Source: Stentor coeruleus
Lineage: Eukaryota > Ciliophora > Heterotrichea > Heterotrichida > Stentoridae
DNA length: 44,400 nt
Direction: 5' to 3'
Assembly: GCA_001970955.1 (NCBI GenBank)
Contig: MPUH01000588.1
Span: 1-44,400 of the forward strand
Part shown: positions 18,986 to 29,852 of the stretch, one piece after another
Numbering within the stretch: the stretch's first letter is position 1
How the letters are laid out: every line of letters begins with the position of its first letter
The notes under the pieces: generated by a model
Database searches by the model: none
What the model saw: only the letters and a program-made list of their open reading frames with translations
Told to the model about the DNA's origin: nothing
Position numbers and translations under genes: made by a program

Positions 18986-19449
18986 TGAAATATGATTTAC
19001 AGTTATCTAAAGTTTAATTTTTTTTTAAATATCTATCACATTGGAAAATTGTATCTAAAATTAAGATAGCTATTTAAATTTTTCAGTGAATTATGAGCTT
19101 AATTTTAGCATAATAAATCTCAGTTTAATCCCTAAAATAATGTCTTAATAGGTTTATATTATTCATCTAATATATTCCAATTTATGTTATGATTATCACA
19201 TGCTAGTTATAAGACTCAAATATATAATATTATTAAAATTTACAATAACATCATATAGTTGTAATTTACCTCAAAAATTGCACTTCAAAGAAAATTGCCC
19301 TACTCATTAAATTTCCACTTTTTTAAAATACTTTATACCAGTAAAAATTCACTATTCAAATAGCCTTTAAATATTTATTCCTTTAAAAATAACAATAAAT
19401 ATTTTTACCATAATTCTAAAGCCTTAAGTCTTATAAAAATATTACAATA
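18986..19449. other. AT-rich spacer without recognisable content
   Basis: Very AT-rich sequence leading to the gene at 19450. No ORF, RNA or repeat of note is seen. It presumably holds that gene's promoter. Confidence 0.6.
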
Positions 19450-19968
19450 ATGAACTCATGGAGACCCTTTGCTAGTGGGTTGGTTAGCCATACCTATGAA
19501 GAGTTTAGAAAAAAATACGATAAATTATACTCTGCTAATCCGCAGCCAAAGAATAGTCCAGTTAAAGAAAAGTTTGACATAAAAAAATTATTTCCTTACA
19601 AACTCTCAGACGAAGATATGGAAAATCGGCTTCAACATTTTGCTGACTTGCAGCATAAAGTAGAAAAGCAGCGTAGTGAAATAAAAAAACGAGATAAATC
19701 TTTTGAACTAAAGAAATATGTTATAGCTGAGCAGCATAAAAAAGAAATCACTGATGAAAAAAATGAAAAGAAAAGTAAAATGATGAGAATTAGATCGATG
19801 GGGGCAGGCAAGTCTTATAGAGAAAAGCCCCAAGAAATTTTAGAATCAGCTGATGCAACTACTTTTATGCTGACAGCTGTTGATAAGGTTAATGAAACTA
19901 TAAACACAAGTAGAGGACGATTTCCAGCATTGACACCGAGGAATAATAAAAATTTTACCTTTAAATAG
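19450..19968 (+). CDS. Hypothetical charged coiled-coil protein
   Basis: The 172-residue product is not recognised. Residues 60-120 are a highly charged helix (ENRLQHFADLQHKVEKQRSE, KKRDKSFELKKYV) likely to form a coiled coil. The N terminus (MNSWRPFASGLVSHTYEEF) and C terminus (SRGRFPALTPRNNKNFTF) are non-helical. The size and charge fit many ciliary or cytoskeletal proteins, but no function can be given. The ATG is preceded by an AT-rich leader with stops. Confidence 0.75.
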   Translation: MNSWRPFASGLVSHTYEEFRKKYDKLYSANPQPKNSPVKEKFDIKKLFPYKLSDEDMENRLQHFADLQHKVEKQRSEIKKRDKSFELKKYVIAEQHKKEITDEKNEKKSKMMRIRSMGAGKSYREKPQEILESADATTFMLTAVDKVNETINTSRGRFPALTPRNNKNFTFK

Positions 19969-20641
19969 TTGAAGTATATCTGATATCTTAAAAGTGCTAA
20001 TGATGATATGCTGATTTTGATTTAAAATTGATATTGTAAGAAATAAAAACTATATTTTATATGATTTTAATGATAAATAGTGAAGAATTACTTGAGATTT
20101 TATGAGTCATTGCATTGTATTCAAGATCTATTATAGTAAAAATTAAATCTATCTTAGTAAGACTATGCTAAATTATATTTAAATTTCATGCAATTTAGTA
20201 TTTTTAGATTTTATAACTTTATAACTTTATATAACTGAAAAGATAAATATCTTCCTCTTATATTTATGTGAGTTATTAACCTGCACTTATTCATCAAAGC
20301 TATATTTCAAATAATCTAATTCTTTAATTCGCACTTAAATTAATTTTCCAAACTATCATATAAATGCATATAATAATCAAGCCTTATCATAACTTATTAA
20401 TTTCTAAGCGACTAATCTCAATGTTTAAATCACTTCATTTTAAATACAAAAAGATGATCTTCAAAATCATCAAAATATCAATTTGCATCCTTCCTTTAAA
20501 AATTCAACCTATAAATCACATCATCTAAATTTTATACCCTTAAATCTATAAATAAACAATTTCCATCAACTCATAAAGCTTCACAATCAACCCAAATTAT
20601 CATCTAAAATCCACTTTTGATAACTCATTATATCTAATCTA
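19969..20641. other. AT-rich spacer with a short tandem repeat and a G-poor tract
   Basis: No gene is seen. A near-perfect 8-nt tandem repeat (TTATAACT, about three copies) lies at 20211-20236. From about 20290 to the RPL26 stop the plus strand is markedly poor in G and relatively rich in C. The region is downstream of both flanking genes (convergent), so it is not an obvious promoter. Confidence 0.55.
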
Positions 20642-21064
20642 TTAATCTACCGATTGGATATCCTTCTTTGAGTACTTTCCTTTATCCTTTCTATTCTGGG
20701 CCTTTCTTTCAATAAGATTTTTGCGGTCTTCAGTCATTTTAAGTTTGGTGATAAACACGTTGCTTGGATGCACTGGGACAGGAACAGTCTGACCATTGCT
20801 TTTCTCTTTAGTGTATCTTTCAATGTGAATACAAAACCTACGTCTGTATACAGAAATCACTTTACCAGCATGCGACTTATTCTGACCTCTGACAACAACA
20901 ACTTCATCACCTCTTCTGATCGGCATTGATCTTACTTGGTGCTTTTCCTTCAATTCCTTGCTTAGGTGAGCGCTCATGAGTTTCCTACGCACACTGGAAG
21001 GAGCAGTAAAATATGCTTTCCTTGCTTTTCTACGCGAGCTACTCACAGATTCGTTCTGCTTCAT
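20642..21064 (-). CDS. RPL26: 60S ribosomal protein L26 (uL24)
   Basis: This is a large-subunit ribosomal protein. Diagnostic blocks are [40 protein letters not shown] (the KOW region, with [20 protein letters not shown]) and [19 protein letters not shown]. The ORF is open to 21079, but the extra MPYYW has no counterpart in the family. The ATG at 21064 ([16 protein letters not shown]) gives 140 residues, the usual length and N terminus. The DAW1 stop codon lies 128 bp upstream. Confidence 0.95.
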   Translation of the reverse strand: MKQNESVSSSRRKARKAYFTAPSSVRRKLMSAHLSKELKEKHQVRSMPIRRGDEVVVVRGQNKSHAGKVISVYRRRFCIHIERYTKEKSNGQTVPVPVHPSNVFITKLKMTEDRKNLIERKAQNRKDKGKYSKKDIQSVD

Positions 21065-21191
21065 CCAATAATATGGCAATTTTTACTTAAAAGTTATGCT
21101 GGGTGTATATAATAATAACTTCTTAAAGCTATAAAAGGTATAAATATGCATATTTCCTGAATTAAATCCATTCAATTTCGAATAAATTAAT

Positions 21192-22460
21192 TTAGTCTGA
21201 GACCACAGTATCTCTCCAAATCCTGCATGTATTATCTTTAGATCCAGTGATAATTGTGTCTCCTTCATAATTAAAAGCACACGAGAATATCTCATCAGTA
21301 TGACCTTCTAAAGTTTGCAAGCATTCCCCAGTTTCTGAGTTCCAAATTCTGCATGTCTTATCATTACTTGCTGTCAAAATTTTAGAGCCCTGTGGATTAA
21401 AAGCAACCTTCGATATTTCTCCTTCATGCCCAAATAGTATTTCAGTACAAGCACATGAGTTGACATTATAAACTCTAGCATAAGTATCAGCTGAAGCAGT
21501 TACAAGTCTAGTTCCTGTAGAATTAAAAGCAATATCTAATACTTCATCAGTATGGCCTCTTAAAGTTTCAATACACTTACCACTTCCTACATCCCAAAGT
21601 TTACATGTATGATCAATAGACCCAGTTGCCGCATAATCTGATGAAAAGTCAAATTGGGCACTTGAAATTTCAGCATTATGGCCTTCTAATACTCTCACAC
21701 ATAAACCTGTTCTAGTGTCCCAGATTCTTGAAGTGAAATCAAAAGACCCAGTGAGAACTTTATCACCATCTGTTGTAAATTGGATACTGACGATTTCTCC
21801 ATTGTGACCTTTGAATGAACATATTTGTTGACCTGTTTCAACATCCCAAAGGCAAGCAGTCTGATCCATAGACCCTGTAGCGAAAAGATAACCGTTTGTG
21901 TCGAAGTTTAGACAAACAATTTCTCCTGAGTGCCCGCGAAGGGTGTATAAACACTGACCTGTTGATGCATCCCAGATTTTTGCTGTGCGATCAAATGATC
22001 CTGTGGCAATACGATCACCGAAAGGATTATTAAATGCTATAGAATATACGACGTTTTTATGGCCCTCTAGATTGAGGAGCTCCTGACCTGTTTCTGTATC
22101 CCATACCTTGCATGTACGATCGTAAGACCCGGTAATAAACCTGTCACCAGATTTGTTGAAGGCGCAATTCGTAAGAGGCAGAATATGCGCTTTTAGGGTT
22201 TTGTATAGAACAAAACGCTGATTTTTTCGTGTCTGTAGTTTTTCAATAAGCTTTTCAATGAGTTTGCAAAGTTGCGGTTTTTTATTAGGAGTAATCGCAG
22301 GTTCTTCCATCATAATTTGCGTAGCTAACACATCGATATCAGTCTGTGGACTTAGATTTAGCAAGTCAATATATTTACTTTCAACTTGGCCATTGGAACG
22401 TAAAAACTCAAGAATTATCCCAGGTGGGTAATATCTTAGCAAGAACCTTTTGAGCTTCAT
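21192..22460 (-). CDS. DAW1: Dynein assembly factor with WD repeats 1 (DAW1/ODA16/WDR69)
   Basis: The product is 422 residues against about 415 in animals. The family-specific N terminus [16 protein letters not shown] is present, followed by a short helical region (60-90) and eight WD40 repeats in a continuous propeller ([78 protein letters not shown]). DAW1 is the cargo adaptor that carries outer dynein arms into cilia on the IFT train. Its presence fits a heavily ciliated cell. The start is the first ATG and matches the family. Confidence 0.95.
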   Translation of the reverse strand: MKLKRFLLRYYPPGIILEFLRSNGQVESKYIDLLNLSPQTDIDVLATQIMMEEPAITPNKKPQLCKLIEKLIEKLQTRKNQRFVLYKTLKAHILPLTNCAFNKSGDRFITGSYDRTCKVWDTETGQELLNLEGHKNVVYSIAFNNPFGDRIATGSFDRTAKIWDASTGQCLYTLRGHSGEIVCLNFDTNGYLFATGSMDQTACLWDVETGQQICSFKGHNGEIVSIQFTTDGDKVLTGSFDFTSRIWDTRTGLCVRVLEGHNAEISSAQFDFSSDYAATGSIDHTCKLWDVGSGKCIETLRGHTDEVLDIAFNSTGTRLVTASADTYARVYNVNSCACTEILFGHEGEISKVAFNPQGSKILTASNDKTCRIWNSETGECLQTLEGHTDEIFSCAFNYEGDTIITGSKDNTCRIWRDTVVSD

Positions 22461-22489
22461 ATTTATATTCCATTAATCGATAAGAAGCT

Positions 22490-23145
22490 ATTAGTTATTC
22501 ATTTTTCATGAATATGCAATCAATCATTGGAGCCTAAGCCTGCAACCCATTGCTTATCTTTGCTAACTTGTTCAGCAAATCTTTTGAACTTACTTTGGAT
22601 ATAAAAAGTACTCAGTCCTTATGTCAGACAACATTACTTTTAAATATTTTTTCAATATCTTTGTAACTACCAGCTCTAGGAACATATTTTTTCTTGAACC
22701 AGCTTTTCAAAAGTATTTTGAAGTTTTTCTTTATCAAGCACAGTCGGGAGTTTTTTTTCTTAATGAATTCTTTGTGAAATTTGATTCAAGATCAGTTAAA
22801 TACCCTAGTCCAACTACAGCTTTTAATTCAAGACCTTTCTTTTTATCATCGTATATTTGAAAGTTGGCGCTCTTTTTCAACTTTAGAATGATATATAAAG
22901 ATTACTGCTTTTCCCCAGCCTTCAAAAGTTGAATAATATGCATTAGCTGCATGAACTTTTCCAGCTAAAATTTCAATATTGCATAAAAACCATAATTTCA
23001 GCTTTTACTGCGTAAAGTTTACTTGAATTTTTCAAGATGATACTCGATTTTTTGGATTTTGCACTTTTGGGGTTTCTATATAAGTCAGGTCATGGTAGTT
23101 TCTCATCTACCTTCATTGCGTCCTCAGTGAATGTTTTTGCTTTAT
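22490..23145 (-). pseudogene. Decayed gene with several frame changes
   Basis: The minus strand gives protein-like blocks in different frames, in order: FTEDAMKVDEKLP and DLYRNPKSAKSKKSSI (23144-23010), IEILAGKVHAANAYYSTFEG and VIFIYHSKVEKERQLS (22990-22870), YDDKKKGLELKAVVGLGYL (22850-22790), PTVLDKEKLQNTFEKLVQEK (22750-22690), YVPRAGSYKDIEKIFKSNVV (22690-22630) and RFAEQVSKDKQWVAGLGSND (22580-22520). At least three or four frame changes plus several stops separate them. This is the clearest classical pseudogene among the spacers. The family is not recognised. A 79-codon plus-strand ORF here is its antisense. Confidence 0.5.
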
Positions 23146-24390
23146 GAAATCATAATAAAAACCTTATTAAATGCAGCTCTTTAATATGTGTTCAAAATTT
23201 CTATAAGTTTTTATTAGTCTTCTAATGAAATAGCTAAGATTTATAGCATAAAATCTTTACAAAATTATAGACTAAGATATTAATTATGTGTGGTGCCTAT
23301 AAGAATAAAATTGGCCTGTCGCCTTAATTCAAAACTCTTTTGAGATTTCTCATTGCCAAGAGCATATATTACAGACAATGATCCTTAACTCTTTTTGCTA
23401 TTTCAGCAAGCATATCTATTATCGAAGTGATATTCAGACACACTTAAAATATTTTTCAATTGCAAAATATCCCTCAAAGTTTCAGTTTATGGTTAATTTT
23501 ATTCTGAGGTAATTAGATATGTAAATTAGTTTAATTCATAAAAAATATTTTTAAATTAACTTAATGATGATTTTTAATACAAGATAATTTGCAAAAAGAA
23601 CTGCACAATGAGAGTTTCAATAAAATTCTAAAATTTTATAATCACAACTAATTTCTTACTATGTGAATAGACAATTAAAACGTTTATGCACTTCTTTACA
23701 GTATGAATTTTCATACTTAACTATTTGTAAATGGCTTAGAAAATTAAAGACTTGGCCATTATTTATTAAACCTCAAATTTACTGCCAAAAAACAATAGAT
23801 TAATACTGTTTTGATAAAAGCTAGAGTGCAAGCTGATTAATTCTAACGAATTTATTTTTACTTTATGATTTTCAATATCAAAGAGGCTTGAAGTTGTATT
23901 TTTCAATATTTAATAATTATATAATGTGTAGGTTATAAAGGCATAATCATTTTTAGCTTATCTTCATTCAAATAAAATTTAGATAGGCATAATTATCTTA
24001 TTGGTTAAAGACTTGGCTTGCTGGATTCTTCTGTCTTTGATCGATAGACTTTCCTTCCAATTGGTTCGAAAATATTGAATTTAGCTTACTAAAGAAGTTA
24101 TTAGTCTAAAATAGTTGTTTTGTCAATAGTCTATTAATAATATAGCAAACTTCAGTAATATTTTATTAATCGTAATGCATATATCAAATAATTTATTAAT
24201 AATTCTCCAATTATCTTATGAAATCTGAGCAAATCAATTTATTAATAATAAGAATTTTGTTTATTGATATATTTAAATATTGCTTAATTAGCAAGTTAAT
24301 AAAACCTTAAACTTGTTATACTAAATTAAATATGAATATATATATCGATTTCTTATAAAACTTAATGAATAAATTCTACTTAGTTTTTAA
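23146..24390. other. AT-rich spacer, no gene seen
   Basis: About 1.2 kb of very AT-rich sequence. I see no coherent reading frame on either strand. A GGTTCGA heptamer at about 24062 is not part of a tRNA. Nothing further can be supported. Confidence 0.6.
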
Positions 24391-26169
24391 CTAATTATTG
24401 AATTGGAGATAATCTAGAATATTCGCACAATCCTGAAGCTTCTTTTTCGCACTATCACTAGTCAAAGGCTCTAATATTTTAAAACATTTCTTAGCAATTT
24501 TGATTTCTCCTAAATCAAGCGCTATCTTTATGGCCTGCAGCGATATATAATATTTTTGAGATCCATTTTCCTCAAATAACGCTAATTTATAGAGACATTT
24601 TGCTTCAAAATAATTTGAGCCACCATAAAAACTGCATATAATCTGCATAGCTGATTCAAGTAATGATTTGGTTATAAGAATATCAGTTTTTTTCCATAGA
24701 ATTTTAACTTTCATGCTGATAAGCCATGCGAGTTCTGGAATCCCTTGAAAATAAGTTTTCACATAATCAATCGCTGATTCAATGAATTTAATTTTTTTGG
24801 TTATTTTGCAGTATGTGACCATAGCTCTAACTTTTGTCATACTTGGTACAAGATTTTCCAATATTGCATCTTTCAAACTTCTAGCTTTAGTTTGTTTAGC
24901 TTTAAATATGTATCTTAATTTTGCTGTCACAGTATAATATTCTAAAGGATCATAGGAATTTTTGGCTTTTTTTATTATTTCAAGAGCTTTAGTAAGGGGA
25001 GTAAGAGTTGAGCATTCATTTTTCGATAGATAATAAGTGCAAATTCTGGCGTAATTGAAGTAGTTAAGCAGGCTATTTTGAGAATATTTAATAACATCAA
25101 GTCCAAAGTTTTTTTTACCAATAAAGAGGTAAATTTCAGCAAACATTAATCTCATTTCACTTGCCTCTGGGATGTCAATATACTCTGGTTTTTTCAAAAA
25201 CTCATATAGATTTTGATAAACTTTTAATTCAGTAAAATAGTAATCCAAAACACTGCCAGAAAATTTTCTTTCATGATTTCTTTGGCATAATACCATTAAT
25301 TGATTGATAATATCTCTATTACCGGCAGATTCAAAATTTTCAATCTTTCTATAGTCTATACTTAAATCCAAGAAATCTGGAGTAATACTTTTGTTGCCAT
25401 ACATAATAAACTGATGTTGAGAATTTTCCAATATTTTTGTATAAAAATGTTTTTCAGCACATTTTTGGCAATAATTTGAAATCGACTGCGTAACTTGAGA
25501 ACTTCTTTCTGCATTCCTAGCTGATAAACTATTTCCTTCGGCTTGTGATAGAAAATTAGTAGCATCAGCTCTCCCTACCATCATAGGATTCTGACCTTTT
25601 GAATTAGAATTCCATAGACTTGTATTAGGCCTTTGAGGATCTGAATTTACGAAAGGAATTATCGCAGGTGGTTTGAGCATACCGATTCGATCTTGATCTG
25701 ATTTTCTTGAATCTTCACTTGTGAAAGAAGTATCATGATTTGATTTATAGGGGGGTATATTGTTTTTCCTAAGATTATAACTAAATTCAGATGTTTGAGG
25801 TATATTATTAATGCCATATTGATTGGCCTGTGGAATATTTTTATAAGATTGTGGAGAGATTTGATTATGCACAGGGGTAAAAGACTCTGGATTATTATTT
25901 GGATATGAAAGGTTGCATTGGCAATAACACACAGCATTATACTCGCAAAAAGAGCATTTTAAGATGTTTTTCTGTGCGCATTTGTTGCAGTTTAGATAAG
26001 AGCCTTGGTCTAATTTTATATCTTTAGTTAGCTTAAGCTCTGTGCAATATGTGCAATAGCTTTTGGTTTGTTTTGAGCATTTAGAGCAAATTTTTTCACT
26101 TTTCTTGTCATTTATGTTGACTAAGGCTAGGTACTCAGGATTTTTCCCATTGCATAAATAGCACTCCAT
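24391..26169 (-). CDS. Hypothetical protein: Cys-rich (zinc-binding) N terminus plus helical repeats
   Basis: The 592-residue product is not recognised. The first 95 residues hold about nine CxxC or C-x-C pairs (CYLCNG, ICSKCSK, YCTYCTEL, CNKCAQK, CSFCEY, CYCQC), compatible with several zinc-binding knuckles. Residues 95-235 are disordered, rich in Asn, Ser, Pro and Gln. A further Cys pair (YCQKCAE) follows at about 235. From 280 to 592 there are amphipathic helices of TPR/solenoid type. A protein-protein scaffold is plausible. Similar Cys-rich/TPR architectures are common in ciliates. Confidence 0.8.
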   Translation of the reverse strand: MECYLCNGKNPEYLALVNINDKKSEKICSKCSKQTKSYCTYCTELKLTKDIKLDQGSYLNCNKCAQKNILKCSFCEYNAVCYCQCNLSYPNNNPESFTPVHNQISPQSYKNIPQANQYGINNIPQTSEFSYNLRKNNIPPYKSNHDTSFTSEDSRKSDQDRIGMLKPPAIIPFVNSDPQRPNTSLWNSNSKGQNPMMVGRADATNFLSQAEGNSLSARNAERSSQVTQSISNYCQKCAEKHFYTKILENSQHQFIMYGNKSITPDFLDLSIDYRKIENFESAGNRDIINQLMVLCQRNHERKFSGSVLDYYFTELKVYQNLYEFLKKPEYIDIPEASEMRLMFAEIYLFIGKKNFGLDVIKYSQNSLLNYFNYARICTYYLSKNECSTLTPLTKALEIIKKAKNSYDPLEYYTVTAKLRYIFKAKQTKARSLKDAILENLVPSMTKVRAMVTYCKITKKIKFIESAIDYVKTYFQGIPELAWLISMKVKILWKKTDILITKSLLESAMQIICSFYGGSNYFEAKCLYKLALFEENGSQKYYISLQAIKIALDLGEIKIAKKCFKILEPLTSDSAKKKLQDCANILDYLQFNN

Positions 26170-26729
26170 GTCTATAATTATGAATTATATGGGAAATTTA
26201 AATTTATTTAAAGCAAGGTATAAAATTGATATTTTCTATAAAAGCTGAATACATAAACTTGATATCAGAATAGATAATGAGAAGTTTCAGAGGAGTTAAT
26301 GAGGCATCTTTATAAAGGGTCTTAACTAGAGAGTTTGAAAAGGTTGCAAAGCAGCATTAGAGTTTAAATCCACCCTATGTTCTTAAAAGATAATATCGGC
26401 TTATAAATTTCAATAACTGAAACACAGTAGGCTGATATGAAATAATTTATTTGGGAGATAAATAATATATAGAATGTGGCGATTATAATGTTTGATACTA
26501 CTCCAAAAAATGCCTATAAAAATGTTCCCAATTGTATATATATATATTTAGAGAATTCTAAAATGTCTCTACAGTATTGATTGAAAATAAAGTTGATTTA
26601 ATTGATAGGAAGATTATAATCTTACAATGCATTTTATTAAACATATTTTTCGGGCAATTAAAAGACTACACAGCTCAGATCTTTCTTTTATATCCTAAAA
26701 ATAACTATAGTTTATATAAAGGAATATGA
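26170..26729. other. AT-rich spacer with a (TA)n microsatellite
   Basis: No gene is found between the Cys-rich gene start and the ISWI stop. A short TA dinucleotide run lies at about 26535-26549. The region contains the promoter of the Cys-rich gene and the 3' flank of ISWI, without recognisable elements. Confidence 0.55.
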
Positions 26730-29609
26730 TTATGCCAAAGTGTACTTGGGAAATGTTATAACCCAGTCATACTCAGAAGTTACTTCTACAGTAGTTTGTT
26801 CAGTATTTTCGTTGAGTTTTGGAATTTTTTTAGGCATACCTTCTTGCTTTTCTTGTTGTTCCATTTCTTCTATTAAAAAATCGCATCTTCCATGTATGTC
26901 TTCAGCAGTCCGTGTCTGCATCCAAAAATTGAACTTAAACTTTGGCAACGTTTTAATCAATATCCTTAATTTATCCCAATTGCCATAGCCTTTCTCTAAT
27001 AAATGTCTTGCTAAATACAAATCTTCCTCAAGATTAAACTGCAACTTGTCTTCCTTTTGCCTTTCAAAATACAACTCATCACCTTCACTTATGCATTTTT
27101 TCTTGTAATTAAGTATTGAATTAATTTGCTTAAGCCTTTCAATATCTTTTTCACCTTTTGCAATCCTATCAATCAATTCTCTTCCATTAGGTAAACTGTC
27201 TATATTTTCCCAAAAGACTTCAGCATACTCTTTAACTTCTTCAGCTGTTTTAGTTTGAATTTCTTCAGCAATTTGCTGATAATTATCTCTGCCAAAACTC
27301 TCACAGCCTTTAATAAAACTGTTAAATTCTCTTTTGTTCCACTCGCCAAATCCTTCTTCAATAAGCTCATTTCGTTTTTCAATATCATCATCAGAGAACT
27401 TTTCAGGTTTTTTACTAGAATCAGACCTTGTCCTCCTTCTTGACTTTTCATTAAGATAATCATTCCATTTGTCTTCTTTTAAATCTAAAGCATCTAATTC
27501 TTCAACTGGGAAAAATTGAAAAGGATGACCTCCATTGACTAGATTTCTCCATCCTTTTTTTTTCTGTTTTTTCTGGTTGTTATTTAATTTGTTTAATTCA
27601 TAAGAATTTGCTGGTTTTCTATTCCTAGCACCGAGAGAAATGTGCTCTTTTTTTTGATGTTTGTAGTTCGAGCCTTCAAAGTCGTAGAAAGACTTCCCAT
27701 CAAAGGTGAAATTGTTTAGATTAAACGCTTCTTCAAGCTTGCTAAGTTCGTCATTAATTTCTTTGGTTTTGGATTCGGCGTAATGGAGGATTTTATCTAT
27801 ATCTTCTTCTAGGATTGTTTGGCCTGTGGATTTTAGAACTTGTTGGGCACCATATTGGAGGATATTGTTCATTTCATGAAGACTTGGGGACTTGTGAGAA
27901 TTAGCTAAGGCTCCTTTTTGGATGACTAAGTGATCCATTTTGAGTTTCCGAGCTGCTCTCTCACATATTTTTTCTTCAACTGTCCCTTCTGTGATGAATC
28001 TATAAATAGTAACTACTTTAGTTTGTCCAATTCTATGGGCACGATCTTGTGCTTGTATATCAACTTGTGGGTTCCAATCAGAATCATAAATAATTACTGT
28101 ATTAGCTGCATGCAAGTTAATCCCAAGTCCTCCTGCTCTAGTTGACAACAAAAAAATATGTATATCAGATCCTTCAGCTTGAAATTTTTCAATCTGATTT
28201 TCTCTATCAATATAGTGTGTGCTACCATCAATCCTACAAAACTTGTATCCTCTAAAATTCATAAAATCATCCAAAATATCTAGAAGCCTAGTCATCTGCG
28301 TGAAAATCAAAATTTTAGATCCTTTAGCTATAATCCTCGGTATTAGTCTATCCAGAAACTTAAACTTCATAGACGCTTCAATCAAATGCTCCCCATCAAT
28401 AAATGGTGGTCCTGGTTCAACATTTTCAAACAAATATGGATGATTGCATGTTTTCCTTAGCTGCATAATTGTATTCATTAACTGTGATTTTTCACCAAAG
28501 CCATTAAGCACATCAATATTTTTTGTAAGGATTTTCTTATATAGATCCCTTTGCAAATCAGTCATACTTAAAAACACATAGAGTTCCTTTTTTGGAGGCA
28601 GTTTTGTTTCAACTTCTCTTTTGAGTCTTCTCAGCATGAATGGTCTAAGGATTTTATGTAGTTGAATTATCATAAAGTTTTGATCATTTAAAGTTATGCT
28701 GTTAATATCGAACCATTCATTAAAGTCATGGGAGGAGGAAAAAATACTCGGCATGAGGAAGTTTAGCAAGGCCCAGAGTTCTTGCAAGTTATTTTGTAGT
28801 GGAGTCCCAGTGATAAGAAGTCGATGCTTAGTATCAAAAAGCCTCACTACTTGGCTGAGGACAGATTTTTCGTTTTTGATTCGATGGGCTTCGTCGATTA
28901 TTAAATAGTTCCACTTCACCCCTTTAAGAAGGTTTTTTTCAGCCATTACGGTTTCATAAGTGCTCAAAAGGACATTATAACTATTTGTTCTAGGGATTCT
29001 AGGTCTGAGGAGTTCTCTTTCAGCTTGGGCAGCATAAAACTCAAATACTTCAACAGTTGGGGACCATTTTTTAAATTCCTTAACCCAGTTAGACAAAGTA
29101 CTTTTTGGGACAATTATAATACTTGGAATGATCTCGTTTTCTAATATGAGTTGAGAGATAAGCGATATAGTTTGAAGGGTTTTGCCTAGGCCCATCTCAT
29201 CCGCCAAGATCCCATTAATATTGCAATAGTGCATTTTTAGCAACCAATTCAGACCTTCCAGTTGGTAATCTCGCATATTCCCGCCAACGATGGTCTTGGG
29301 TTGTTTAAAGAGTTTCGCTGTATACAAACTGGAGTCATTACACACAAGGGTTTTTTCATCTTCGTTTTCATCCTGATGATGCCGCTTATGCGTATCATTT
29401 TCTATAGTTTTCGGTTTAGAGAATGTATTCAGCGAATGTGTTAGCGAATCTATTCGATCCATTAATAATTTCAGCTTGGTTTGAGAGTCAATTGAAGGCT
29501 CCATTGATTTGACTAAGTTCTTTAGGTCTGGTATGTAATCAGTATCATTTTCGTTGCGAATTTCCTCATCACTTGAATGCATATTTAGGTTTCCTGATCG
29601 ATCAGCCAT
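26730..29609 (-). CDS. ISWI: ISWI-family chromatin remodelling ATPase
   Basis: The product is 959 residues. It uses ATP to slide nucleosomes in the nucleus. The SNF2 ATPase starts at about residue 105 (GGNMRDYQLEGLNWLL) with Walker A DEMGLGKT (137-144), DEAH (239-242), TGTPLQNN, and the helicase-C block TRAGGLGINLHAANTVIIYD with QAQDRAHRIGQ. Behind it are the HAND, SANT (GFGEWNKREFNSFIKGCESF) and SLIDE (GYGNWDKLRILI, RTAEDIHGRCDFLI) regions that define ISWI rather than CHD or SWI2. The start Met precedes an acidic N terminus. The 5' flank is G-rich on the plus strand (C-rich in the sense direction). Confidence 0.96.
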   Translation of the reverse strand: MADRSGNLNMHSSDEEIRNENDTDYIPDLKNLVKSMEPSIDSQTKLKLLMDRIDSLTHSLNTFSKPKTIENDTHKRHHQDENEDEKTLVCNDSSLYTAKLFKQPKTIVGGNMRDYQLEGLNWLLKMHYCNINGILADEMGLGKTLQTISLISQLILENEIIPSIIIVPKSTLSNWVKEFKKWSPTVEVFEFYAAQAERELLRPRIPRTNSYNVLLSTYETVMAEKNLLKGVKWNYLIIDEAHRIKNEKSVLSQVVRLFDTKHRLLITGTPLQNNLQELWALLNFLMPSIFSSSHDFNEWFDINSITLNDQNFMIIQLHKILRPFMLRRLKREVETKLPPKKELYVFLSMTDLQRDLYKKILTKNIDVLNGFGEKSQLMNTIMQLRKTCNHPYLFENVEPGPPFIDGEHLIEASMKFKFLDRLIPRIIAKGSKILIFTQMTRLLDILDDFMNFRGYKFCRIDGSTHYIDRENQIEKFQAEGSDIHIFLLSTRAGGLGINLHAANTVIIYDSDWNPQVDIQAQDRAHRIGQTKVVTIYRFITEGTVEEKICERAARKLKMDHLVIQKGALANSHKSPSLHEMNNILQYGAQQVLKSTGQTILEEDIDKILHYAESKTKEINDELSKLEEAFNLNNFTFDGKSFYDFEGSNYKHQKKEHISLGARNRKPANSYELNKLNNNQKKQKKKGWRNLVNGGHPFQFFPVEELDALDLKEDKWNDYLNEKSRRRTRSDSSKKPEKFSDDDIEKRNELIEEGFGEWNKREFNSFIKGCESFGRDNYQQIAEEIQTKTAEEVKEYAEVFWENIDSLPNGRELIDRIAKGEKDIERLKQINSILNYKKKCISEGDELYFERQKEDKLQFNLEEDLYLARHLLEKGYGNWDKLRILIKTLPKFKFNFWMQTRTAEDIHGRCDFLIEEMEQQEKQEGMPKKIPKLNENTEQTTVEVTSEYDWVITFPKYTLA

Positions 29610-29852
29610 TTTTACAATGGGCGATTTTGACCTTTGAATTGGGAAAAGAACGAGATTTATGGAGTCGGAGAATTAGAGGATTAGAGGTTTGAAGGTAGAG
29701 AATTGATTTTACAAGTGATATGGATGGACTAGATGATTATAAAAATGAATGATTTTGGGATGTAAATGGTAAAAAATAGTGGAGTTAGTTTTTGTATAGG
29801 GCTTTAGATAAAGAAAGTGCATTATAAGATTTGATAGAAATTTATTATTAAG

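Noticed and set aside
24001-24080. tRNA suggested by a GGTTCGA heptamer
   Set aside because: No acceptor stem, D arm or anticodon arm can be folded around it. The same heptamer near 44211 also lacks tRNA context.
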